Assembly (NCBI GenBank): GCA_030699515.1
Contig: JAUYME010000075.1
Location: 1-19,133 of the forward strand
Source: a bacterium
GTDB taxonomy: Bacteria > Patescibacteriota > Minisyncoccia > UBA6257 > 1-14-0-10-44-23
DNA: 19,133 bases
Direction of reading: 5' to 3'
In this document: positions 12,465 through 19,133 of the stretch, piece by piece
How positions within the stretch are numbered: the stretch's first letter is position 1
Layout: each line of letters begins with the position of its first letter
Position numbers and translations under genes: made by a program
The notes under the pieces: generated by a model
Databases searched by the model: none
The model's input: only the letters and a program-made list of their open reading frames with translations
Told to the model about the DNA's origin: nothing

Positions 12465-13952
12465 CTTCTTCTTCTTTCGAAGGAATGCGGGAATATCCCA
12501 AGGGTTGCTCTCATCTGCATCATCAATTTCTGTGTCACTTTGCTGATTTTCTATTTCTTGTGTATCTGCCTTGCCCTTCTTTTTGAATTCCCTTGTGTTA
12601 TCTACGGGCTCATCGGCAATTGCTTCTTTTTCTTCTTCAACTGTTTTTTTCTTTTGAAAGAGGTTTTGCCTTTGCGCGGCCTGTGAGGTTAGATCGATTA
12701 TTTCTCCTTCATATTCCGGGTTGAAGAAGCTTGAACCTACTTCTCCATCATCAAGGTGCTGCAAAGGCCCTTCAAAGCCGGTAGCAATCAAGGTGACTTT
12801 TATGTGGCCTTTTTTAATGCGTCTATCTTGGTAGGCACCAAAGATAATTCTGGCGGAGGGATCGGTGTTTGAGGTGATATGGCGGGCAATTTCATTGATT
12901 TCGCTCATTTTGACATCGCGGCCTCCGGAAATTCCAAACAAAATTCCGCGGGCTCCATCGGCATTGAACTCTAGAAGGGGGGAATTAAGAGCGTAGTTTG
13001 CGGCAATAGCAGCTCTATTTTGGCCTTTGGCGATTCCAACTCCCACAAGCGCGCTGCCGGCATCTCTCATAATGGTCTTGATATCGGAGAAATCTACGTT
13101 AATCATTCCACTGCTTGCAATGAGTTCGGTTATGCCTTGAATGGCATCCCTTAGAACATCGTCAATTCGTTCAAAGGCCTTTAAGAGCGGGGTTTCTTTT
13201 TTGATGATTTCAAAGATTTTGTCATTTGGAACAATAATGAGGGCATCTACTTTATCGCGCAATTTAGCGAGCGCGTCCTCGGCTACTTTAGAGCGAGGCG
13301 CACCTTCAAAGGCAAAAGGCTTGGTAACAATAGCGATGGTTAATGCCCCTGCTTCTTTGGCCAACTCGGCTAATATTGGAGAGGCGCCGGAGCCGGTACC
13401 GCCGCCCATACCGGCGGTGATAAAAATTAGGTCTGCTCCGCTTACCGCATTTTCAAGATCGGCCCTGCTTTCCTCTGCCGCTTGTTCGCCTAAGTCCGGG
13501 TTCATCCCGGTTCCAAGGCCCCTGGTTAATTGTTTGCCGATATGGATTTTTTTTCTGGCATCGGTTTTTTCCAGGTCCTGAATATCTGTGTTTACAGCAA
13601 CAAACTCAATACCCCTAACTTCACTGTTGCGTCTCATCCTGGAGAGGGCGTTGCCTCCGCCTCCGCCAACGCCAAATACTTTGATTTTTACCCTGTCTTG
13701 CCTATTGGTAATGCTGGCAGTTGATTTCTTCTTTGCTTTTGATGGCGCAACGCTTAATTGCGGTTTTTTACGTTTTGCTGCGGCTTTGATTTTTTTAAAT
13801 CTGCGCATTTTAGGCGTGTTTTTTTTAGCCACCGGCTTTTTACCTTGTGGCTTGGTCTTGTTATTTTGTTTTTTTGTTTTTGGGCTAGCTTTTTTTACGC
13901 TGGTCTTTTTTAGCCTGCGCTTATAGCCACCCAGCTTTTTTGGGGCTGTCAT
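12462..13952 (-). CDS. ftsZ: Cell division GTPase FtsZ with lysine-rich N-terminal extension
   Basis: A 496-residue tubulin homologue that forms the division ring. The GTPase domain begins near residue 88 (IKVFGVGGGGGNAL). The tubulin signature GMGGGTGSGASP is at about 181-192, and the T7 region appears around NVDFSDIKTIM. A variable acidic linker leads to the C-terminal peptide NPWDIPAFLRKKKK, which in other bacteria binds FtsA. The first 85 or so residues are unusual: about a third Lys or Arg, with Pro, Ser and Ala, and no hydrophobic segment. The start at 13952 is supported by the ATGA overlap with ftsA; an internal ATG at 13808 exists. The extension resembles nucleic-acid-binding tails, and its role is unknown. 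The repeat at 12436-12464 begins at the stop codon. Confidence 0.96.
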   Translation of the reverse strand: MTAPKKLGGYKRRLKKTSVKKASPKTKKQNNKTKPQGKKPVAKKNTPKMRRFKKIKAAAKRKKPQLSVAPSKAKKKSTASITNRQDRVKIKVFGVGGGGGNALSRMRRNSEVRGIEFVAVNTDIQDLEKTDARKKIHIGKQLTRGLGTGMNPDLGEQAAEESRADLENAVSGADLIFITAGMGGGTGSGASPILAELAKEAGALTIAIVTKPFAFEGAPRSKVAEDALAKLRDKVDALIIVPNDKIFEIIKKETPLLKAFERIDDVLRDAIQGITELIASSGMINVDFSDIKTIMRDAGSALVGVGIAKGQNRAAIAANYALNSPLLEFNADGARGILFGISGGRDVKMSEINEIARHITSNTDPSARIIFGAYQDRRIKKGHIKVTLIATGFEGPLQHLDDGEVGSSFFNPEYEGEIIDLTSQAAQRQNLFQKKKTVEEEKEAIADEPVDNTREFKKKGKADTQEIENQQSDTEIDDADESNPWDIPAFLRKKKK

Positions 13953-15181
13953 GGAATAAAGTAATTAAATGCTCTTTTAACAAACGAAGCTACGGTTGAT
14001 GGCTGTTTGTTGACTACCGCATATTGTAACTGATCGGTGAGCAAAAGGCCAATAGCTACGGCATTTTCCGGTTTTTCCAGTTCCGCGTTGAGTTCAGGGC
14101 TTTCCACTTCCAAAGGACTTGGATTTATCCTTCCAATTTCGGTTGCCAGGCCCAGTTCTTGTCTTGCAATGTCTAAAATGTCGTTCAACTTAGCTCCGCC
14201 TCCAACCAAAATTGCTCCTGCCGGAAGACGATTGATGTTGCTTGATTTTTTAATTTCAGTGGCAACATGTTCAAATATTTCAGAAAGTCTGGCTTCTATA
14301 ATTTCGGAAATGAATTTTTTGTTTACGGTTCCTTTACTGCGAGAGTCAATTTTGTGAAGCTCAAGAACTTCTTTTTTAAGAACACTTTTGCTTGAAGCGC
14401 TGGCAAATGATTTTTTAATCAACTCGGCGGTATCAATTGGTATTTTTAGCCCGATAGCGAGATCGTTGGTGATATGACCCGAACCAATCGGAATGACGGC
14501 GGTATGGATTAGCTGCTGTTCTTCGTAGATGGCCAGGCCGGTTTTACCAAAGCCGATATCAATTACAATTACGCCAAGTTCTTTCTGGTTTTTAGACAGC
14601 AGAGCGGTAGAGCTGGCCAAAGGGCTAAGTACAAGCTCAAGAATTCCTCCGCCCGCATCTTCAACACATTTGGCAAGGTTTTTTACGTTTGGCGAGAATG
14701 AATCAATAATAAGGCTGTTAACTTCAAGGCGAGTGCCAACCATGCCAAGAGGATCCATCACTTTATCACTACCGTCTACGATAAATTCTTTGACAATGGC
14801 ATGTATGACTTCTCGGTTAGGTAGAAGATTGACTGCCTGGGATGATTGGACGGAGCGCTGTATGTCGTCTTCATAAATTTCGTTGTCTGCCCGAGACACT
14901 GCAACAACTCCGGTTGATATCTGGGTGCTTATGTCTTCCGCTCCGATAGCAAGGATGATGTTTCTAATGGCTTTTGGCTCCAGCTCTTTAATATTTTCAA
15001 GAGCTGCCGCAATTGCACTACTTGCATCGCCGCTATTTTCCACGATCCCTCGCCTAATTCCTGCGGAAGGGAAATGAAAAACCTTTGTCAGTACAGGTTT
15101 AGAGCCGCGCTTAAATTCGGCTAATGCCGCTTTGATTTCTTTTGATCCAAGGTCTAGTCCTAAAATAAACTTAGATGCCAT
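13949..15181 (-). CDS. ftsA: Cell division protein FtsA
   Basis: A 410-residue actin-like ATPase that tethers FtsZ filaments to the membrane. Seen motifs: FILGLDLGSKEIKAALAEF (phosphate-1), GVIVIDIGFGKTGLAIYE (phosphate-2), GAILVGGGAKL (adenosine), and the SHS2/1C domain between the first two (VIHAIVKEFIVDG). The C-terminal FVKRAFNYFIP is an amphipathic membrane-binding helix. The last four bases overlap the ftsZ start, so translation is coupled, as expected for two partners needed in fixed ratio. About 100 nt of AT-rich spacer separates it from ybeY. Confidence 0.96.
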   Translation of the reverse strand: MASKFILGLDLGSKEIKAALAEFKRGSKPVLTKVFHFPSAGIRRGIVENSGDASSAIAAALENIKELEPKAIRNIILAIGAEDISTQISTGVVAVSRADNEIYEDDIQRSVQSSQAVNLLPNREVIHAIVKEFIVDGSDKVMDPLGMVGTRLEVNSLIIDSFSPNVKNLAKCVEDAGGGILELVLSPLASSTALLSKNQKELGVIVIDIGFGKTGLAIYEEQQLIHTAVIPIGSGHITNDLAIGLKIPIDTAELIKKSFASASSKSVLKKEVLELHKIDSRSKGTVNKKFISEIIEARLSEIFEHVATEIKKSSNINRLPAGAILVGGGAKLNDILDIARQELGLATEIGRINPSPLEVESPELNAELEKPENAVAIGLLLTDQLQYAVVNKQPSTVASFVKRAFNYFIP

Positions 15182-15278
15182 TATGAGAGTTTCAAATTTT
15201 AAATTTCAAATTAACCAAATTTCCAAATTAAAAGTGCCCTAAATCCAAGTATTGAAAGGCGAAAAAGCCCTATTGGAA

Positions 15279-15695
15279 TTAAGATATGCTCTTGAATTCC
15301 TTTAGGAGCTTCTGTTCAAGCATTTCCATTGCTATTGTATCACTTTTTGCTTTGTGCTCATATCCGAGAAGATGCAGAAATCCGTGAATTGCCATGTAAT
15401 TCAGACTGTAGCCCTGTTCTTTGATGATTTTGGGGTTTAGATATATCTCTCCAAGCGCGGTGGCCTTTGTTTGGGGGCTGGGAAAGCCTTTTGGAAATTC
15501 ATAGGCGTAAACATTTTTTGCCAGAGTTTTACTGTTTACAAGATAAATCTCCAAATAAAAATCAGCTTTCTTTTGAAGCTGTTTTTTTGTCTTAATTTCG
15601 CCCTTCGCGGTTTTTTTAATCATCCAATGAGCCAGTTTGGCAAGTTCTTTTTCAAGGGGGAAGAAACGTAGGTCTAGGGACTCTAGCTTGAGCAT
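15279..15695 (-). CDS. ybeY: Endoribonuclease YbeY
   Basis: A 138-residue metal-dependent endoribonuclease needed for 16S rRNA 3'-end processing and ribosome quality control in known bacteria. The zinc motif H-x3-H-x5-H is complete in HGFLHLLGYEH (His104, His108, His114). The upstream GEIYLNPKII strand is typical. The start ATG at 15695 shares one base (TAATG) with the stop of yqeY, indicating coupled translation. Confidence 0.95.
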   Translation of the reverse strand: MLKLESLDLRFFPLEKELAKLAHWMIKKTAKGEIKTKKQLQKKADFYLEIYLVNSKTLAKNVYAYEFPKGFPSPQTKATALGEIYLNPKIIKEQGYSLNYMAIHGFLHLLGYEHKAKSDTIAMEMLEQKLLKEFKSIS

Positions 15696-16135
15696 TAACT
15701 GTTAAATTTTCCTTTAACGATTTCGCTGACTAGCTTTGCATCGGCTTTGCCTTTAAGCTCGGCCATAATTTCCTTCATTGCTGCGCCAAAATTATCAAAT
15801 TCTTTGGAGTCAAGAATTGCTGCTATTTTAGATTTTGTTTCTTCTTCAGACATAAGCTCGGGAAGATAGCCTTCTATGATTTCAAGCTCTTTTTTTTCAG
15901 CTTCCGCCATTTCCAGTCTGCCTGCGCCTTCAAAAACCTTAATGGATTCCTTTCTCTTTTTACCTTCCGTGCTTAGAGCTGAAACAGCTTCTTCATCGCT
16001 AAGACCATCTTTTTGAAGCTCAATACTTTTGTTTTTTAAAACCGAAGAAAGGCCGCGAAGGGTGGTAACTTTGGCGCTGTCACTAGCCTTCATGGCCTCT
16101 TTTGTATCGGTAGTGATTTGCTCTTGGATGCTCAT
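15695..16135 (-). CDS. yqeY: GatB/YqeY-domain protein
   Basis: A 146-residue helical protein of the YqeY family, which shares the tRNA-interacting C-terminal domain of GatB. Seen landmarks: VTTLRGLSSVLKNKSIE, the central IEGYLPELMSEEE and the terminal GKADAKLVSEIVKGKF. Family members are thought to bind tRNA or support tRNA-dependent amidation, but the exact activity is not established. It begins one base after the rpsU stop and overlaps ybeY by one base, in a block of translation-related genes. Confidence 0.93.
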   Translation of the reverse strand: MSIQEQITTDTKEAMKASDSAKVTTLRGLSSVLKNKSIELQKDGLSDEEAVSALSTEGKKRKESIKVFEGAGRLEMAEAEKKELEIIEGYLPELMSEEETKSKIAAILDSKEFDNFGAAMKEIMAELKGKADAKLVSEIVKGKFNS

Positions 16136-16136
16136 G

Positions 16137-16346
16137 TTATTTTATACCCATTTTGCGCTTGCGGGCGTGTTCTACTTTCTTCTCTTCTCTATGAAGAGCA
16201 GAAATTAAGCGTGAACGTTTTGTGACAGGACGGGCTGCGAAGCGTCGTTTCCTGGCCTCCTTTAACAGACCGCTTTGTTTGACACGTTTGTTGAAGCGGA
16301 ATAACAGAGAACTGCTTGATTCGTTGTCTCGTTTCTTTATGTGCAT
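16137..16346 (-). CDS. rpsU: Small ribosomal subunit protein bS21
   Basis: About 69 residues, basic, with the family core FNKRVKQSGLLKEARKRRF near residues 18-36 and a Lys/Arg-rich tail. bS21 sits near the anti-Shine-Dalgarno end of 16S rRNA and promotes mRNA binding. The ATG at 16346 is chosen; an in-frame TTG at 16355 is less likely. A TATAGA hexamer (16365-16360 on this strand) ends 14 nt before the ATG, so a local promoter with a short leader is possible. Confidence 0.92.
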   Translation of the reverse strand: MHIKKRDNESSSSLLFRFNKRVKQSGLLKEARKRRFAARPVTKRSRLISALHREEKKVEHARKRKMGIK

Positions 16347-16369
16347 ATGTGCCAAACAGTCTATACGAT

Positions 16370-16780
16370 TTATGAATTTTTTTCAATGATTTCCGCCACT
16401 TTTGCAAGCCCTTCTTTCGGAGGGTTTTTGATGATGGTATGCATGTTTCCTCCCTTGTCACCTTCAAAGCGGGGGATGACGTGGACATGGATGTGGTCCA
16501 CAGTTTGTCCGCCGGCCTTTTCCTGATTTAAGCCAATTGAAAACCCGTCCGCTTTCAGTGCTTTTTTTAGCTTTTTAGTAACCTTTTTTACCGTTCTAAA
16601 AAGCTCTGCGAGGGTTTCATCATCCGTATCCATAATATTGGCCGAGCGTTTTTTTGGAATTACCACAGTATGGCCTATGGAGCAGGGATGAACATCAAGA
16701 AAAGCCATGGTGCTGTTATCTTCGTAGATAATTGCTGCAGGAATTTCTTTGCTGATTATCTTGTCAAAAATGGTTTCCAT
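16370..16780 (-). CDS. HIT-family nucleotide hydrolase
   Basis: 136 residues from ATG 16780, where METIFDKIISKEIPA is the classic N-terminus. A longer in-frame ATG at 16831 would overlap the end of hisS and is rejected. The catalytic histidine triad HIHVHVIPR (about residue 98) and FLDVHPCSIGHTVVIPKKR are clear. Hint-type enzymes hydrolyse adenosine phosphoramidates such as aminoacyl- or lysyl-AMP. Proximity to hisS fits, though co-transcription with many housekeeping genes is common. Cytosolic. Confidence 0.93.
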   Translation of the reverse strand: METIFDKIISKEIPAAIIYEDNSTMAFLDVHPCSIGHTVVIPKKRSANIMDTDDETLAELFRTVKKVTKKLKKALKADGFSIGLNQEKAGGQTVDHIHVHVIPRFEGDKGGNMHTIIKNPPKEGLAKVAEIIEKNS

Positions 16781-16802
16781 AAGAGCGCTTAGGGAGAAGA
16801 GA

Positions 16803-18155
16803 TTAGAGACGCTTTTTAAGAACTTTGGCAATTTTTGCCAGCGGGACCGTTTCTTGAGCGCCGGTTTTCATATCGCGAATGATAACGCTGTCTTCAAAAG
16901 CTTCTTTTTGGCCAAAAATGAGCGCAATTTTTACTCCAAGCTTGTCCGCAATTTTTAGCTGTGCCGCAAGCGATTCTTTGCCTAATGCCTCGCGGATTTG
17001 GATTTTTGACTTTCTTAGTTCTTCAATGAGAGGCAGACTTTTTCTTTTGGCCAGCTCTCCGATGTGGATAAGAAATATTTTGTCTTTTGGCCGGACTGTG
17101 ATGCTAAGCTTACGTTCTTTGATGAGATCCATTATCCTATCAACGCCCAAGGCTACGCCTACTGCAGGAGTGTGCCTGGCGCCAAAGTGTTCTACCAGGT
17201 AATCGTAACGTCCCCCTCCGCCAAGAGAAAGGTTTTGGAATTTTTCATTTGCATCTGTTTTTTCAAGTGTGAATTCAAAAACAGTTTTGCTGTAGTAATC
17301 CAAACCGCGCACAAGAGTGTGGTTCAGGTTGTAGGGAAGCCCCAGCTCTTCAAGGAATTCAAGCACCGACTTAAAATGAGTCTTACATTCAACGCAAAGA
17401 TGTTCCAAGCTCATCGGTACGGATGATTTAAGCTCTTGGCATTTTTCCTTTTTGCAGTCTAAGAGACGCAAAGTGTTTTTGGGCAATCTGTCTTTACAAT
17501 CTTCGCAAGCAGACTTCTTGTTTTTCTTATAGTACTCTGCAAGTTGTTTGACGTAGTTTGGCCGGCAGGCTTTGCAGCCAATACTGTTAATTTGGATTAT
17601 GACGTCGTTAATTTTGAAGGCTTCAAAGAGGCGGTAACTTGCAAGAATTATCTGGGCGTCGTAGAGCGGATTATTTTTGGTGCTAAAGATTTCAAGGTCG
17701 GCTTGATGAAACTGTCTATATCTTCCTAGTTGAGGCTTATCGTGGCGAAAGAGCGGGCCGTAAAGAGCCAGCTTAACCGGGTGAGGCTGGTGAGTGAGAC
17801 CATTTTCTATATACGCCCGTACGGCTGAAGGAGTGAATTCCGGACGCAGACCCAGCTTTTTAGAAGATCCGCGAGCTTTTACTTGATACATCTCTTTTTG
17901 CACTATATCGGACTGCTCTCCGTTGCTTCTTTCAAACAACTCCAGGGGTTCAACGATTGGAGTGCTGATGAGCCGATAGTTGTAGAACCTAGTGAGTTCT
18001 TTGAAAGTGTCAAAAATTTTCTCTAAAAGAAGCTGATCATTTTCAAGAAAGTCTCGCATTCCTTTTACAGAGTGCACTCTCTTGTCTTTAGCGCTTTTAT
18101 TTTTTCCCTTAGTTTGGCTTGCTTTTTGAGAGGCAGCGATATTTTTTTGAGACAT
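16803..18155 (-). CDS. hisS: Histidyl-tRNA synthetase
   Basis: A 450-residue class II synthetase that charges tRNA-His. After a 25-residue basic leader come KGMRDFLENDQ (motif 1 region), LYGPLFRHDKPQLGRYRQFHQAD (motif 2, about 131-153), RGLDYYSKTVFEF (HisA, about 283-295), GGGGRYDYLVEHFG and GVALGVDRI (motif 3). An insertion in residues 190-260 has four Cys pairs (CKAC, CEDC, CKKEKC, CVEC), a zinc-ribbon-like arrangement seen in some bacterial HisRS. The C-terminal domain (KIFLIHIGELA...VIIRDMKTG) is the anticodon-binding domain. The leader lysines and glutamines at the N-terminus are poorly conserved, so a slightly later start is possible. Confidence 0.96.
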   Translation of the reverse strand: MSQKNIAASQKASQTKGKNKSAKDKRVHSVKGMRDFLENDQLLLEKIFDTFKELTRFYNYRLISTPIVEPLELFERSNGEQSDIVQKEMYQVKARGSSKKLGLRPEFTPSAVRAYIENGLTHQPHPVKLALYGPLFRHDKPQLGRYRQFHQADLEIFSTKNNPLYDAQIILASYRLFEAFKINDVIIQINSIGCKACRPNYVKQLAEYYKKNKKSACEDCKDRLPKNTLRLLDCKKEKCQELKSSVPMSLEHLCVECKTHFKSVLEFLEELGLPYNLNHTLVRGLDYYSKTVFEFTLEKTDANEKFQNLSLGGGGRYDYLVEHFGARHTPAVGVALGVDRIMDLIKERKLSITVRPKDKIFLIHIGELAKRKSLPLIEELRKSKIQIREALGKESLAAQLKIADKLGVKIALIFGQKEAFEDSVIIRDMKTGAQETVPLAKIAKVLKKRL

Positions 18156-18189
18156 AAGTCTATCTATATTATCGGGCGGTTATTAAATG

Positions 18190-18744
18190 CTAATTCGCGT
18201 AACTTGGTGCTTGAATTGTCCCAAATTCGCTGAAAGGAAATATTTTTAACCTGACAAGTCCCACGATATCGTCTTCGTTTAAGGCTCCCCAGTTTCTGGA
18301 GTCAAAACTGTTGGATCGGTTATCGCCTAAAACAAAGTACTCATTTTCCCCCAGAGTAATGTCTGCCACTCCGGATGTAAAGACGGAGCTGTCAATGTAA
18401 TCTTCGTCAATGGCTTGAAGCGGAGCGGATGAGTCGGGCGCTATTTGAACTTGTCCATTTTCAATAACAACGCGTTCTCCCGGAAGGGCAATGATTCGTT
18501 TGATAAAAAAGGATGAGGGATCTCCGGGATATTTAAAAACGGTCACTTCGCCTCTTTGGGGTTTTCGGAAGTAATAAGTGGCTTCATCAATGAGCAGATA
18601 ATTGCCATTATCAAAGGTTGGCTCCATACTGGCACCGCTAACCAGGAAAGGCTGGGCAATAAAACTGCGAATAAAGAAGACGGTAACAAGGGCTATAATG
18701 ACAACCTCGGCAATTTCCCAGATGTTTGCAAAAAATGTTTTCAT
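18190..18744 (-). CDS. lepB: Signal peptidase I
   Basis: 184 residues from ATG 18744, a membrane-bound serine protease that removes signal peptides on the outer face of the membrane. The single N-terminal helix is IAEVVIIALVTVFFIRSFI. The catalytic Ser is in SGASMEPT (about 39), the catalytic Lys in FFIKRIIALPGE (about 82), and the C-terminal box is VLGDNRSNSFDSRNWG. A longer in-frame start at 18834 would add 30 residues without a family match, so the later ATG is used. A TATAGT/TAAAAT -10-like stretch lies 18-29 nt upstream on this strand, but the -35 is weak. It is the most upstream gene of the minus-strand cluster seen here. Confidence 0.95.
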   Translation of the reverse strand: MKTFFANIWEIAEVVIIALVTVFFIRSFIAQPFLVSGASMEPTFDNGNYLLIDEATYYFRKPQRGEVTVFKYPGDPSSFFIKRIIALPGERVVIENGQVQIAPDSSAPLQAIDEDYIDSSVFTSGVADITLGENEYFVLGDNRSNSFDSRNWGALNEDDIVGLVRLKIFPFSEFGTIQAPSYAN

Positions 18745-18803
18745 ATTGGCTAACACCAGCGATTTTACTATACTTGTACAAGAGAAAGCAAACAGGGGAA
18801 GAG

Positions 18804-18824
18804 AGGCACTAGGCACTAGGGAAT
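18804..18824 (+). repeat. Short 7-nt tandem repeat
   Basis: AGGCACT, AGGCACT, AGGGAAT in tandem (18804-18824), followed by AGTAGGCC. It is related in period and base content to the GTAGGAA heptamers at 7037 and 12436. It lies in the divergent lepB/pth spacer. Confidence 0.55.
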
Positions 18825-18861
18825 AGTAGGCCAAGAAGTTAGCTACGGATTATAAAATTGT

Positions 18862-18956
18862 CACGCTAATACGCCAATGAGCCGCCAATCAACCAATAGC
18901 AACAAAATGCCTCTGATTTATTAGCTGATTAGTGTTTCCATTCGCGTATTAGTGTT
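18862..18956. repeat. Intergenic inverted-repeat element
   Basis: The arms 18862-18879 and 18939-18956 match in inverted orientation at 15 of 18 positions around the shared word CTAATACG-C-AATG. Inner words (AATCAACCAAT and the inverse of ATTAGCTGATT) extend the pairing. Similar composition to the elements at 3131-3305 and 8125-8257. It occupies the divergent spacer just upstream of pth. Confidence 0.65.
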
Positions 18957-18981
18957 ACGAAGGTGGGCTTAAAAAATAAAA

Positions 18982-19133
18982 ATGGAGAATAGAGATGTAA
19001 AAATTGTTGTTGGTCTTGGCAACCCCGGGCCAAAATACGAAAACACCTTTCATAATGTTGGCGCCACGGTTGCTAAGATGCTTCACGATGTTGGAAAATT
19101 TGGCTCTCTGCCCATTGAGGAGTTTATTGTTTT
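18982..19133 (+). CDS. pth: Peptidyl-tRNA hydrolase, 5' part only
   Basis: The first 50 residues of an open frame that runs off the window. IVVGLGNPGPKYENTFHNVG near residues 8-27 is the family signature, including the catalytic His in THNVG-type sequence (here FHNVG). The enzyme releases tRNA from peptidyl-tRNA that drops off the ribosome. It is transcribed divergently from lepB. The remaining three quarters of the gene lie to the right. Confidence 0.93.
   Translation, partial: MENRDVKIVVGLGNPGPKYENTFHNVGATVAKMLHDVGKFGSLPIEEFIV

Noticed and set aside
13588..13926. A 112-residue plus-strand frame with Phe/Leu-rich, membrane-like sequence
   Set aside because: It is the complement of the Lys-rich FtsZ extension: Lys AAA/AAG codons read on the other strand give Phe and Leu, so the hydrophobicity is an artefact.
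16189..16488. A 99-residue minus-strand frame over the HIT and rpsU genes
   Set aside because: It overlaps two well-supported genes in another frame and shows no family pattern.

Overview
The window reads like a chromosomal segment of a Candidate Phyla Radiation (Patescibacteria) bacterium. The evidence is small, tightly packed genes with 1-4 nt overlaps, a sugar-phosphate gene set limited to lower glycolysis and the non-oxidative pentose phosphate route, a split transketolase, a cysteine-less RpiB, and many short-period repeats and imperfect inverted repeats in the spacers. TGA works as a normal stop (for example in gapA and capA-like genes), so this is not a code-25 lineage. Most of the window is moderately AT-rich. 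No rRNA, tRNA, insertion sequence or CRISPR array was seen.

Positions 1-6463 (+ strand): gapA, a membrane-anchored protein of unknown function, a CapA-like metallophosphatase, rpiB, rpe, the two transketolase halves and a GNAT acetyltransferase. RpiB, Rpe and transketolase interconvert pentose phosphates and deliver glyceraldehyde-3-phosphate, which GapA oxidises. A bidirectional terminator separates this from a DoxX-like membrane protein on the minus strand. Positions 7000-9500 hold a PfkB-family sugar kinase and a 410-residue protein that I cannot name.

Positions 9566-12163 are the main find: a complete diversity-generating retroelement (DGR). In order it has a near-consensus promoter; a GC-rich 255-residue target gene whose last 40 codons form the variable repeat (VR, 10248-10368); a terminator-like hairpin; a second promoter; a 200-nt apparently structured leader; the template repeat (TR, 10685-10805); an Avd-like four-helix-bundle gene on the opposite strand; and a DGR-type reverse transcriptase with YCDD and an LPLGNVTSQ motif. 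Over 37 aligned codons I count 17 of 30 TR adenines replaced in VR, against 1 of 81 other bases. That is the signature of adenine-directed mutagenic retrohoming. The avd reading frame has no usual start codon as written. A run of ten G (11146-11155), where the 5' ends of avd and RT overlap, puts its best ATG out of frame by one base.

Positions 12189-18744 (- strand) hold a small AbrB/MazE-like DNA-binding protein and then a housekeeping cluster, read right to left: lepB, hisS, a HIT hydrolase, rpsU, yqeY, ybeY, ftsA, ftsZ. FtsZ carries a lysine-rich N-terminal extension of about 85 residues. The start of pth (+ strand) runs off the right edge.
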